Shown here in pieces: positions 22,628-30,331 of a DNA stretch of 64,000 nucleotides. The DNA lies in the NCBI RefSeq assembly GCF_009498035.1, contig NZ_CP034550.1, positions 1,178,001-1,242,000 on the forward strand. The letters are read 5' to 3'. The first letter of the stretch is position 1; each line of letters opens with the position of its first letter. The stretch comes from Saccharothrix syringae. GTDB taxonomy: Bacteria > Actinomycetota > Actinomycetes > Mycobacteriales > Pseudonocardiaceae. The translations under genes and the position numbers were made by a program. Under the pieces are notes generated by a model. That model was not told the origin of the DNA and did no database searches. It saw only the letters and a list, made by a program, of their open reading frames with translations.

Positions 22628-23548
22628 ATGGACGTCGACACCCGCGTCCTGCGCTACTTCGTCGCGGTGGCCGAGCAGCTCAGCTTCACCCGCGCCGCGG
22701 AAAGCCTGTTCGTCTCGCAGCCGGCCCTCAGCCGGCAGATCCGCCAGCTGGAGGCCGACCTCAAGATCACCCTGTTCGAGCGCACCAGCCGCGAGGTCCG
22801 CCTGACCGCGGCAGGCGAGGCGCTGCTGCCGGTGGCGCGCAAGCTGATTGACGACTGGCGGGACGCGCAGCGCGTCGCCCGCGGCATCGCGGCCGCCGAG
22901 AAGCGCGTGCTGCGCGTCGGGTTCGAGGCCACCGGCGCCGGCCCGCTGACCACCCTGGCGCGCACCGCGTTCGCCGCCCGCCACCCCGACGTCACCGTCG
23001 AACCCAAGCGCTTCGACTGGGGCGGCGAGGTCGCGGCCCTGCGCGACGGCCTGGTCGACGTCGCCTTCCTGTGGCTGCCCGCCGACACCACCGGCTTCCA
23101 CACCGAGATCGTCGCGATCGAGGAGCGCCTGGTCGGCTTGGCGGCCGGGCACCGGCTGGCCGGCCGCCACAGCGTCGGCATCATGGACCTGCGCGACGAA
23201 CCGGTGGTGTGGACCCGCAAGGCGCCCAGGTACTGGGTGGACTGGTGGGCGGTCAACCCGCGCCCGGACGGCTCGGAACCGGTGTGGGGCCCGGAGAACG
23301 ACAACGTCGAGGAGATGCTGGAGCACGTCGCCGCGGGCGAGGCGATCTGCATCGGCCCCCGCTCGATGGCGGCCTACTACGCCCGCCCCGACCTGGTGTG
23401 GCGGCCGATCACGGACGTCGCGCCGCTGCGCATCGCCTTCGCCCGGCCGGCCGCCGGCACCAACCCGCTGGTCGCCGACTTCGCCGTGGTCGTCCGCGAG
23501 CTGGCGGACGTGCCGGAGCGGCGGCGCGAACCCGACCAGCGAGCCTGA
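22628..23548 (+). CDS. LysR-family transcriptional regulator
   Basis: The 306-residue protein has an N-terminal winged helix (residues 1-60; LSFTRAAESLFVSQPALSRQI recognition region, LFERTSREVRLT wing) and a periplasmic-binding-protein-like effector domain from about residue 90. ATG 22628 follows AGGGGG; an in-frame upstream ATG at 22580 is less likely. It probably regulates the divergent SDR gene and itself. The stop codon lies inside the first unit of a 13-bp tandem repeat, so the last residues (DQRA) are encoded by repeat DNA. Confidence 0.9.
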   Translation: MDVDTRVLRYFVAVAEQLSFTRAAESLFVSQPALSRQIRQLEADLKITLFERTSREVRLTAAGEALLPVARKLIDDWRDAQRVARGIAAAEKRVLRVGFEATGAGPLTTLARTAFAARHPDVTVEPKRFDWGGEVAALRDGLVDVAFLWLPADTTGFHTEIVAIEERLVGLAAGHRLAGRHSVGIMDLRDEPVVWTRKAPRYWVDWWAVNPRPDGSEPVWGPENDNVEEMLEHVAAGEAICIGPRSMAAYYARPDLVWRPITDVAPLRIAFARPAAGTNPLVADFAVVVRELADVPERRREPDQRA

Positions 23549-23637
23549 CCAGCGAGCCTGACCAGCGAGCCTGACCAGCAAGCCTGACCAGCAAGCCTGA
23601 CCAGCAAGCCTGACCGGCGAAACCGACCAGCGGAACC
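23534..23637. repeat. 13-bp tandem repeat, eight units
   Basis: Eight head-to-tail 13-base units with consensus GACCAGCGAGCCT fill the gap between the convergent LysR and SDR genes. Units 1-3 are identical, units 4-6 share a G-to-A change, and units 7-8 are more divergent. The gradient suggests stepwise duplication from the LysR end. The first unit contains the LysR stop. Confidence 0.9.
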
Positions 23638-23639
23638 GC

Positions 23640-24590
23640 CTAGCTGCTCCACCTCGTGCTGGCTCCCGCCGTGACGTCCAGGACCGTGCCGGAGACGTAG
23701 CGGGCGCGCGGCGAGGCGAGGAACGCGATCGACTCGGCCACGTCCTCTGGCTCGATCAGGCCGACCGGCTGCGTGTTGTACGTGCGCAGCGAGCGCTCCA
23801 GGTCGTCGACCGTCGTGCCGCCCGCCCACCGGTAGGTGGCCTCGTTGAGCACCATCGCGGTGCGCGTGCCGGTCGGCGCGACGCCGCTGACCCGCACGCC
23901 GGCCGGCCCGACCTCGGTCGCCAGGGCCTTGACCAGGCCGATCACGCCCCACTTGGCGGCCTGGTAGTGCGGCAGCAGCGGCGCGCCGTGGCGGCCCTCG
24001 CTGGAGGACACCACGACGACCGACCCGCTCTTCCGCGCCACCATGTGCGGCACGACCGCGCGCATGGTGTTGGCCACGCCGACGAGGTTGACGTCGAGGA
24101 CGTCGGCGAACTGGCGCGGTGACATGTCGGCCATCGAGTTGTAGCTGCAGATGCCCGCGTTGGCGACGGCGACGTCGAGCCGCCCGTGCTCGCGCACGAC
24201 CTGCCGGGCGACCTCCTGCATCCGCGCCGCGTCCCGCACGTCGGCCTTGACGGCCGTGGCGCGCCGGCCGAGCGCGCGGACCCCGCGCACGGTCTCGTCG
24301 AGCTCCGCCTCGCTGCCGAGCGGGTAGTCCAGCGCGATCGCGCGGGGGGAGGCGATGTCGAGCGCCACCACGTGCGCGCCCGCGCGGGCCAGCGCCAGGC
24401 ACGTGGCCCGGCCGATGCCCCGGGCCGCACCGGTCACCAGGGCGACCTGCCCGCGCAGGTCGCCGCCCTTGTCGCCCTCGGGGGCGGCCTGGGCGCCACC
24501 GGCGCCCGCCACGACACCCGCCGCCGCGCCGGCGCCCGCCAGCAGCGCCCGCCTGCTCACCCCGGCCTGTTCCCTGGCCTGTTCCGTCAT
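23640..24590 (-). CDS. Tat-signal-bearing SDR oxidoreductase (mycofactocin-coupled-like subgroup)
   Basis: The 316-residue protein starts with a Tat-like leader (SRRALLAGAGAAAG, residues 13-40) and then a classical SDR domain: TGAARGIGRA, ADVRD, ANAGICS, a Ser in VVVSSSEG and a YQAAK motif. The insertion after the second strand (DIASPRAIALDYPLG) is typical of the SDR subgroup that keeps NAD tightly bound and is coupled to mycofactocin. No mycofactocin gene lies in the window, so that link is inference. ATG 24590 is used; GTG 24596 is possible. An exported or membrane-proximal SDR is uncommon. It is convergent with LysR and followed by the 13-bp repeats. Confidence 0.78.
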   Translation of the reverse strand: MTEQAREQAGVSRRALLAGAGAAAGVVAGAGGAQAAPEGDKGGDLRGQVALVTGAARGIGRATCLALARAGAHVVALDIASPRAIALDYPLGSEAELDETVRGVRALGRRATAVKADVRDAARMQEVARQVVREHGRLDVAVANAGICSYNSMADMSPRQFADVLDVNLVGVANTMRAVVPHMVARKSGSVVVVSSSEGRHGAPLLPHYQAAKWGVIGLVKALATEVGPAGVRVSGVAPTGTRTAMVLNEATYRWAGGTTVDDLERSLRTYNTQPVGLIEPEDVAESIAFLASPRARYVSGTVLDVTAGASTRWSS

Positions 24591-24817
24591 GGGCACGATC
24601 GTGGTGAGCGGGCCCGCGCGGTGTCCAAGACCCGCGACGATGCCGTTTGGTAATGGCTCCCGTGCACCCGGTCAAGTCCGACCAGTCGCGCACCGCGCCT
24701 TGTCGCCCGTCGCCGACCGCTAGTTGACTGGACCTCGTTCCCGGGCACGTCGTCCCGAACCACCTTGTCGCACAAGGGGAATCGGCCGTGCCCAGAAACC
24801 CACCCTAGGAGAGATCC

Positions 24818-25852
24818 ATGAGTGACGCGGTGCGCACGCTGCTGCTCAACGCGGTCCGGCGGGACGACGTGGCCGAGGTGCGCGGCCTGCTGCGCAACGG
24901 CGTCGACCTCAACTGGCGCGGCTCGGACGGCCTCACGCCGCTGATGGTCGCCGCCGGCAAGGGCAACGCCGACCTGGTGCGGCTGCTCCTCGACGCCGGC
25001 GCCGACGTCTACACCACCGACAGCGCCGCCGGCGGCACCGCCCTGCACAAGGCGGTCCAGGGCGGTGACCTGGAGACGGTGAAGGTGCTGGTGGAGGCCG
25101 GTGCGTTCATCGACGCGGTGGCCGTGACCACCGGTCACACGCCGCTGCTGGACGCGTTCTGGTACAAGCACCCGGACGTCGTCGGCTACCTGCTGGACCT
25201 GAACGCGGGGCTGAACCTGGCCACGCACTACGGGTTCTCGATGCGCGACCACTTCGAGTACGCGATCAACGTCAACACCCTCGGCCGGGAGAAGCTGCTG
25301 GCCGCGGAGGCGTTGCTGAAGCGGCGCATCGAGGCCGACGAGCGCGCGGTGGAGCGGCAGAAGCTGATGGCCGCCACCGCCGCGGGCGACCTGATCGGCG
25401 TGCAGGTGCTGCTGGCCAACGGCGCGGAGGTCGACGCGCGCTACCCCGTGCTCAACGGCTTCAACGACCTGCACACCCCGCTGCTGGTCGCCTCCCGCGA
25501 CGGGCACGTGGAGATCGTGCGGGCGCTGATCGCGGCGGGCGCGGACGTCAACGCGACCGAGCCGACGTTCGGGGCGGTGCCGCTGCACAAGGCCGTCTAC
25601 AACGGACACGCCGAGATCACGCAGATCCTCGTCGACACCCCCGGCACGGACATCGACTTCCAGGGCTCGACGAACGGCTACACCCCCCTGCACGACGCCC
25701 TGTGGCACGGCTTCGAGGACTGCGCCCGCATCCTCGTCCGGGCCGGTGCCCGCCTGGACCTGGTCGGCCACGACGGCAAGACCCCGCTGGAGATGGCGGT
25801 GGACGTCTTCGGCCCCGACCACGACCTGACCAACACCATCCGCAACACCTGA
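24818..25852 (+). CDS. Ankyrin-repeat protein
   Basis: The 344-residue protein is made of about eight or nine ankyrin repeats, with clear units at DGLTPLMVAAGKGNADLVRL, GTALHKAVQGGDLETVKVLV, HTPLLVASRDGHVEIVRALI and VPLHKAVYNGHAEITQIL. A longer helical insertion (about 155-185, AAEALLKRRIEADERAVERQ) splits the array. No signal peptide or transmembrane segment is seen. ATG 24818 follows AGGAGAG. It is related to the ankyrin half of the SnoaL-ankyrin protein before glgE. A 22-bp-period inverted array begins 7 nt after its stop. It stands 5' of the isomerase-like and EthD-like genes; a protein-binding role is inferred. Confidence 0.88.
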   Translation: MSDAVRTLLLNAVRRDDVAEVRGLLRNGVDLNWRGSDGLTPLMVAAGKGNADLVRLLLDAGADVYTTDSAAGGTALHKAVQGGDLETVKVLVEAGAFIDAVAVTTGHTPLLDAFWYKHPDVVGYLLDLNAGLNLATHYGFSMRDHFEYAINVNTLGREKLLAAEALLKRRIEADERAVERQKLMAATAAGDLIGVQVLLANGAEVDARYPVLNGFNDLHTPLLVASRDGHVEIVRALIAAGADVNATEPTFGAVPLHKAVYNGHAEITQILVDTPGTDIDFQGSTNGYTPLHDALWHGFEDCARILVRAGARLDLVGHDGKTPLEMAVDVFGPDHDLTNTIRNT

Positions 25853-25855
25853 CCC

Positions 25856-26034
25856 CGCGCGAGTCGAACCCCCACGACCCGCGTGTCGAACCTCCAGGAC
25901 CCCCGAGTTCGACATTCGGGACCGGAGGACCAGGTGCCTGCCCGCGCCGGAGTGTTCAACACGAGGGGGCTGAACGTTGAACACGGGGGGCTTGAGGGTT
26001 CGACACGAGGGGTCTGGAGGGTTCGACTCGCGCG
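25856..26034. repeat. 22-bp-period inverted array, copy 1
   Basis: Units starting CGAGT or CGTGT occur at 25860, 25882 and 25904 (exact 22-bp steps). In the opposite orientation their complements end with ACACG at 25959, 25981 and 26003 and ACTCG at 26026 (steps 22, 22, 23). The outer arms 25856-25871 and 26019-26034 are exact reverse complements over 16 bp. The array starts 7 nt after the ankyrin stop and ends 19 nt before the next ATG. It belongs to the same family as 47877-48115 and 63261-63566. Confidence 0.85.
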
Positions 26035-26053
26035 AATTCGGAGGAGAAGAGAG

Positions 26054-26395
26054 ATGTTGTTTTACTGCCAGATGCGGTGGAACCACGAGGGCCGCATCAG
26101 CTTGGACGAGCTGTGGGAGATCGAGGAGGAGGAGACCCGCCACGCCGAGGAGACGCTGAGCTCCGGCTACTGCATCGGCTTGTGGAAGGTGGCCGGGCAG
26201 AAGCGGGTCATCGCGGTGGTGGACGCGGAGTCCGCCGAGGAGCTCGACCGGTCGGTGTTCCGCCTGCCGATGCGCGAGTACCTGGAGTTCGAGGTCATCT
26301 GGCCGCTGCGCGACTACCTCGGTTTCGCCGAGGACGTGGCCAACCGCTACCGGCCGGCCGAGGACCCCGCCGGGGCGACCGGGGGCAGCCGGTGA
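26054..26395 (+). CDS. Muconolactone-isomerase-like small alpha/beta-barrel protein
   Basis: The 113-residue protein resembles the muconolactone delta-isomerase family: the opening strand MLFYCQMRW, the ELWEIEEEE helix, and the late FRLPMREYLEFEVIWPL segment. These ferredoxin-like dimeric barrels act on small aromatic-derived lactones or serve as binding folds. GGAGGAGAAGAG lies just before ATG 26054. The TGA overlaps the GTG of the EthD-like gene, so the pair is coupled. No aromatic ring-cleavage genes are nearby, so the classical beta-ketoadipate role is unlikely. Confidence 0.75.
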   Translation: MLFYCQMRWNHEGRISLDELWEIEEEETRHAEETLSSGYCIGLWKVAGQKRVIAVVDAESAEELDRSVFRLPMREYLEFEVIWPLRDYLGFAEDVANRYRPAEDPAGATGGSR

Positions 26396-27093
26396 TCCAC
26401 CAGTTGATCTTCGCCTACCCCAGGCCGGGGATGAGCGAGGAGGAGTTCCACCGCTACTGGGTGGAGGAGCACGCCGTCCGCTACGCGAGCCGGATCCCGC
26501 AGATCCGGCAGTACGCGGTGGACACCCGCGTCGAGCTGGGCCTGGACGGGCCGGAGCCGCTGTGGTCCGGGGTCGCCGAGATCTGGCTGGCCAACGAGGA
26601 GGAGCAGCTCGCCTCGCTCCAGACGCCGGAGTTCCTGGAGGGCGCGCGGCTGGACGAGCCGCGGTGGGCGGCGTTCTGGCGGACGCTGGTCCTCGACACC
26701 GACGCGCACGTGGTCGTGCCGGGTCCGCCGCAGCGCGCCGACCGGCCGGGCACCAAGCTGTTCGTGCTGGTCAAGCGCCGCGAGGGGATGCCGCTCACGG
26801 AGTTCCGCCAGTACAGCCGGGACGCCCACGCGCCGCTGATGGCCAAGGTCCCCGGCCTGCGCCGCTACTACCAGAACCACACCCGCGACGGCGCCTACGG
26901 CGTCGGCGAGGCGACGCTCGACTGCGCCTTCCAGCTGTGGTTCGACGACGCGGCCGCCCTGCGCCGGGCGATGCGCACGCCCGAGTTCCAGCGCGCCATG
27001 GCCGACCTGGCCACGTTCACCGAACCCCGGTACGTGCACACCCTCGCGGTCCGCGAGAACTGGGTCATCGGCCCGTCCGAGAACGTCATCTAG
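26392..27093 (+). CDS. EthD-domain protein (two ferredoxin-like repeats)
   Basis: The 233-residue protein contains two EthD-type dimeric alpha/beta-barrel domains. The first has IHQLIFAYPRPGMSEEEFHRYWVEEHA and a Y-x-A arrangement, the second FVLVKRREGMPLTEFRQYSRDAHAPLM; each opens with a strand followed by the family helix ending in H-A. EthD-like proteins occur next to oxidative and polyketide-tailoring enzymes, with roles from cyclisation to accessory functions. GTG 26392 overlaps the previous stop. A small hairpin (27130-27148) follows before the PfpI operon. Confidence 0.8.
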   Translation: MIHQLIFAYPRPGMSEEEFHRYWVEEHAVRYASRIPQIRQYAVDTRVELGLDGPEPLWSGVAEIWLANEEEQLASLQTPEFLEGARLDEPRWAAFWRTLVLDTDAHVVVPGPPQRADRPGTKLFVLVKRREGMPLTEFRQYSRDAHAPLMAKVPGLRRYYQNHTRDGAYGVGEATLDCAFQLWFDDAAALRRAMRTPEFQRAMADLATFTEPRYVHTLAVRENWVIGPSENVI

Positions 27094-27129
27094 TCAACTC
27101 GGCGATATCGTCCGGCGATTCTCGCCAAA

Positions 27130-27148
27130 CCAACCGGAAAACGGTTGG
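27130..27148 (+). other. Small perfect hairpin between the EthD-like gene and the PfpI operon
   Basis: CCAACCG-gaaaa-CGGTTGG is a seven-bp stem with an AT-rich loop, 37 nt after the EthD stop and 44 nt before the PfpI start. It may be a weak terminator or an operator for the downstream operon. Confidence 0.4.
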
Positions 27149-27191
27149 ATGAGAAGTGCAAGCCCCGTTGGAAACCTCTTTAGGGAGAACT

Positions 27192-28019
27192 GTGACCAAG
27201 CGAATTTTGGTCGTGCTTTCCGAGTACGGTTATTGGGGTGAGGAACTGGTCGGCCCGGTCGAGGCGTTCGACGCCGCGGGCTACCGCACCACCTTCCTCA
27301 CGCCCACCGGCAAGCGGCCCCAGGCCCTGCCGCCGAGCCTGGACCCCGAGTACCTCGACCCGCCGCTGGGCCGCTCGGTCACCACGCCCGACATGGCCCG
27401 CCGCGCCCGTGAGCTGGACGCTTCGCCCCGCCTGGACAACCCGCTGAGCCTGGCCGACCTCGTCCCCGAGCGGCCCTACTACAGCGCGGTCAACCACCTG
27501 CGCGAGGTGGAGGAGTACCACCGCCGGCTCGACGGCGCGATCGCCGACCTGGTCGGCAGCTTCGACGCCCTGGTGCTCGTCGGCGGTTCCGGCCCGATCG
27601 TCGACATGGCGAACAACGAGCGCCTGCACGAGCTGGTGATCGGTTTCGTGAACGCCGACAAGCCCATTCTCGCGGAGTGCTACGGCGTCGCGGTGCTGGC
27701 TTTCGCGCGGGACCTGGAGAACCGCGCCAGCATCATCCAGAACAAGCACGTGACCGGGCACCCGAAGGAGTACGACTACAAGGACGGCACCGGTTTCATG
27801 GGTGTCGAGTTCAACATGGGCCCGCCGCCGTACCCGCTGGAGTACATCCTGCGCGACGCGACCGGCCCGGTCGGCCGCTTCCACGGCAACGTCGGCAAGG
27901 AGACCTCGGTCATCGTCGACTACCCCTTCATCACCGCGCGGTCCACCCCGGACTCCGTGCCGGCGGGCGAGCTGCTCGTGCGGGTGCTGGAGCAGGGCCT
28001 GCGCCGGTTCGGCTGGTAG
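27192..28019 (+). CDS. DJ-1/PfpI-superfamily protein (Hsp31-like branch)
   Basis: The 275-residue protein has a class I glutamine amidotransferase-like fold. WGEELVGPVEAFDAAGY near residue 16-32 includes the family Glu, and ILAECYGVAVLAF carries the nucleophile-elbow Cys. The residue after Cys is Tyr rather than the usual His, so the classical Cys-His pair is absent. The size fits the Hsp31-like glyoxalase/amidase branch. GTG 27192 is preceded by AGGGAGA. It is the first gene of a tight run whose next member starts 13 nt downstream. The substrate is unknown; aldehyde hydration or amide hydrolysis is possible. Confidence 0.82.
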   Translation: MTKRILVVLSEYGYWGEELVGPVEAFDAAGYRTTFLTPTGKRPQALPPSLDPEYLDPPLGRSVTTPDMARRARELDASPRLDNPLSLADLVPERPYYSAVNHLREVEEYHRRLDGAIADLVGSFDALVLVGGSGPIVDMANNERLHELVIGFVNADKPILAECYGVAVLAFARDLENRASIIQNKHVTGHPKEYDYKDGTGFMGVEFNMGPPPYPLEYILRDATGPVGRFHGNVGKETSVIVDYPFITARSTPDSVPAGELLVRVLEQGLRRFGW

Positions 28020-28032
28020 GAGGGGACCACCC

Positions 28033-29646
28033 ATGAACGGCAGGCCGGGAAAGGTCGCCATCTTCGAGCAGTTCGCGGCCGACGGCATCAGGCACATGTT
28101 CGGCAACCCGGGGACCGTCGAGCAGGGTTTCCTGGACGCGGGGGGCGAGTTCGACGTCGAGTACCTGCTGGCGCTGCACGAGGGCGTCGCGGTGGGCATG
28201 GCCGACGGCTACGCCCGGGCCGCGCAGCGACCCGCCCTGGTCCAGCTGCACAGCGGGGTCGGGCTGGGCAACGGCATCGGCATGCTCTACCAGGCCAAGC
28301 GGGGCGGTTCGCCGCTGGTCGTGCTGGTGGGCGAGGCGGGCATCCGCTACGACGCCATGGACGGGCAGATGGCGGCCGACCTGGTCGCCATGGCCGAGCC
28401 GGTCACGAAGTACGCGACGCGGGTGCTCGACCCGTCGTCGACGCTGCGGGTGCTGCGCCGCGCGGTGAAGATCGCCATGACGCCGCCGCGCGGCCCGGTG
28501 CTGGTCGTCGTCCCGGCCGACGTGCTGGACGAGATCACCACCGAGCCCGCGTTCCCCACCCCGATCCCCAACACCCGGGTGGTCCCGGAGACCCCGCTGG
28601 TGGCCGAGGCCGCCGCCGCGCTGCTGGCCGGCGAGCGCCGGCTGGTGCTGATGGGCGACGGCGTCGCCACCAGCGGGGCGCAGCGCGAGCTGACCGCCGT
28701 GGCCGAGGCGCTCGGCGCGCGGGTGTGGGGGGTGAACTCCTCGGAGTTCAACTTCGACGCCACGCACCCGCTCTACGGCGGTCAGCTCGGGCACATGTTC
28801 GGCGCGGACAGCGCCCGCGTGGTCGCCGAGGCGGACTCGGTGCTCATCGTCGGCACCTACGTGTTCCCCGAGGTGTTCCCGAGCCTGGACAACCCGTTCA
28901 AGCCGGGCGCGCGGATCGTGCACGTCGACCTGGACGCCTACGAGATCGCCAAGAACCACCCGGTGGACGTGGGCATCGTGGCCGACCCGAAGCCCACCCT
29001 GGCCGCCCTGGCCAGGGAGCTGCTCCGCCACGGCCCGGCCACCGCGCCGGCGCCCGCGCGGCCCCGCCCGGTGCACCCCGAGCCCCCGCTGGCCGAGGAC
29101 ACCGTGCTGGACCGGTTCGTGCGGCGGCTGGCCCGCCGCGCCCCGGAGGACCTGGTGGTGTTCGACGAGGCGCTGACCGCGTCGGCGCCGCTGGCCAGGC
29201 ACCTGCCGCCGCAGCAGCCCGGCCGGTTCTTCCAGACCCGCGGCGGCTCGCTGGGCGTGGGCATCCCCGGCGCGCTGGGCATCAAGCTGGCCCGCCCCGA
29301 GCTGCCGGTGGTGGCGTTCACCGGCGACGGCGGCTCGATGTACACGTTCCAGGCGCTGTGGACCGCGGCCCGGTACGGCATCGGCGCCAAGTTCGTCATC
29401 TGCAACAACCGCCGCTACCACCTGCTGGACCTGAACATCGAGCAGTACTGGCGGGAGCGCGGGATCTCCCCGCACGCCTTCCCGGCCGCGTTCGACCTGT
29501 CCGACCCGGACATCGGGTTCACCGGGCTGGCCGCGGCGCTGGGCGTGCCGGGGCAGCGGGTGGAGAAGCTGTACGAGGTGGACACCGCCGTGGAGGCCAT
29601 GCTCGCCCACGACGGCCCCTACCTCGTCGACCTGGTCATCGACTGA
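28033..29646 (+). CDS. ThDP-dependent enzyme, benzoylformate-decarboxylase-like
   Basis: The 537-residue protein has the three-domain ThDP enzyme layout. The N-terminal PYR domain carries the activating Glu in YLLALHEGVAVGMADGYARA and a His in LHSGVGLGNGIG, matching Glu47 and His70 of benzoylformate decarboxylase, while the active-site Ser is Thr (GNPGTVEQ). The C-terminal PP domain has the cofactor motif GDGGSMYTFQ followed by NNRRYH. It should decarboxylate a 2-oxo acid or join it to an aldehyde. It sits between two PfpI-type genes and a SnoaL-like gene. ATG 28033 follows AGGAGGGG overlapping the previous stop. Confidence 0.88.
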   Translation: MNGRPGKVAIFEQFAADGIRHMFGNPGTVEQGFLDAGGEFDVEYLLALHEGVAVGMADGYARAAQRPALVQLHSGVGLGNGIGMLYQAKRGGSPLVVLVGEAGIRYDAMDGQMAADLVAMAEPVTKYATRVLDPSSTLRVLRRAVKIAMTPPRGPVLVVVPADVLDEITTEPAFPTPIPNTRVVPETPLVAEAAAALLAGERRLVLMGDGVATSGAQRELTAVAEALGARVWGVNSSEFNFDATHPLYGGQLGHMFGADSARVVAEADSVLIVGTYVFPEVFPSLDNPFKPGARIVHVDLDAYEIAKNHPVDVGIVADPKPTLAALARELLRHGPATAPAPARPRPVHPEPPLAEDTVLDRFVRRLARRAPEDLVVFDEALTASAPLARHLPPQQPGRFFQTRGGSLGVGIPGALGIKLARPELPVVAFTGDGGSMYTFQALWTAARYGIGAKFVICNNRRYHLLDLNIEQYWRERGISPHAFPAAFDLSDPDIGFTGLAAALGVPGQRVEKLYEVDTAVEAMLAHDGPYLVDLVID

Positions 29647-29659
29647 GGAGGCAGGAGCT

Positions 29660-30142
29660 GTGACTGGGGGAGCCGGTGACCGGATCACCGAGTCGGCCGT
29701 GCGCGGCCTGGTGCGCGACTGGTTCGCCGCGCTGGACCGGCACGACGAGGTCGAGGTGCTGCTGGACCTGCTGACGGAGGCGGGCCTGGTGATGCACCTG
29801 CCGCAGCGCACGGTGCGCGACCACGACGACTTCCGCGCGTGGTACCGGGAGACCACCAGCACCTACTTCGACGAGGTGCACGACGTGCTCGACGCGAAGG
29901 TGACGGCCACGTCGCCGCTGCACGCCGAGGTGGTGCTGCGGGTGAACTGGCAGTCCCGGATGTGGGCGCCGCCCGCGCCGAGCAGCGCGTGGGTCGGCGT
30001 CACCTCGAAGGAGACGTGGTCGGTCGTGCTGCGGGACGGCCGCCCGAGGATCCGCACCTACACCGTCGGGGGCCTGACCCCCATGCCGGGATCCGCCGCC
30101 CCGCGCGCGACCGGGGACGCCCCGCAGGGCGCCGCGGCGTAG
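29660..30142 (+). CDS. SnoaL-like (NTF2-fold) protein
   Basis: The 160-residue protein fits the SnoaL-like family: LVRDWFAALDRHDEVEVLLDLL is the opening helix, followed by the HLPQRTVRDHDDFRAWYRE helix and a long curved sheet (VVLRVNWQSRMW). The last 20 residues are Ala/Pro-rich and probably disordered. GTG 29660 starts 13 nt after the previous stop with GAGGAGGCAGGAG upstream. Being inside the PfpI-ThDP operon suggests it acts on or binds the product of those enzymes. The 189-bp gap to the next gene is the largest in the operon. Confidence 0.8.
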   Translation: MTGGAGDRITESAVRGLVRDWFAALDRHDEVEVLLDLLTEAGLVMHLPQRTVRDHDDFRAWYRETTSTYFDEVHDVLDAKVTATSPLHAEVVLRVNWQSRMWAPPAPSSAWVGVTSKETWSVVLRDGRPRIRTYTVGGLTPMPGSAAPRATGDAPQGAAA

Positions 30143-30331
30143 CAGGCGTCGATCCCCCCGCCGCCGGTCGCGTCGCGGGAACGCGACCGGCGGCCCGCGC
30201 CCGGTCCCGGTGGGGCGGCGAACCCACCGGGACCGGGCGCCACCCGGGCCCACCCGGGGCCCACCCACGAGGCCCACCCGGGGCCGATCCACGAGGCCCA
30301 CCCGAGGCCGACCGCGAGCGGAGACGAGGAA

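Noticed and set aside
26054..27093. Classical beta-ketoadipate (aromatic degradation) genes
   Set aside because: Only a muconolactone-isomerase-like fold is present; no muconate cycloisomerase, catechol dioxygenase or enol-lactonase gene is nearby.
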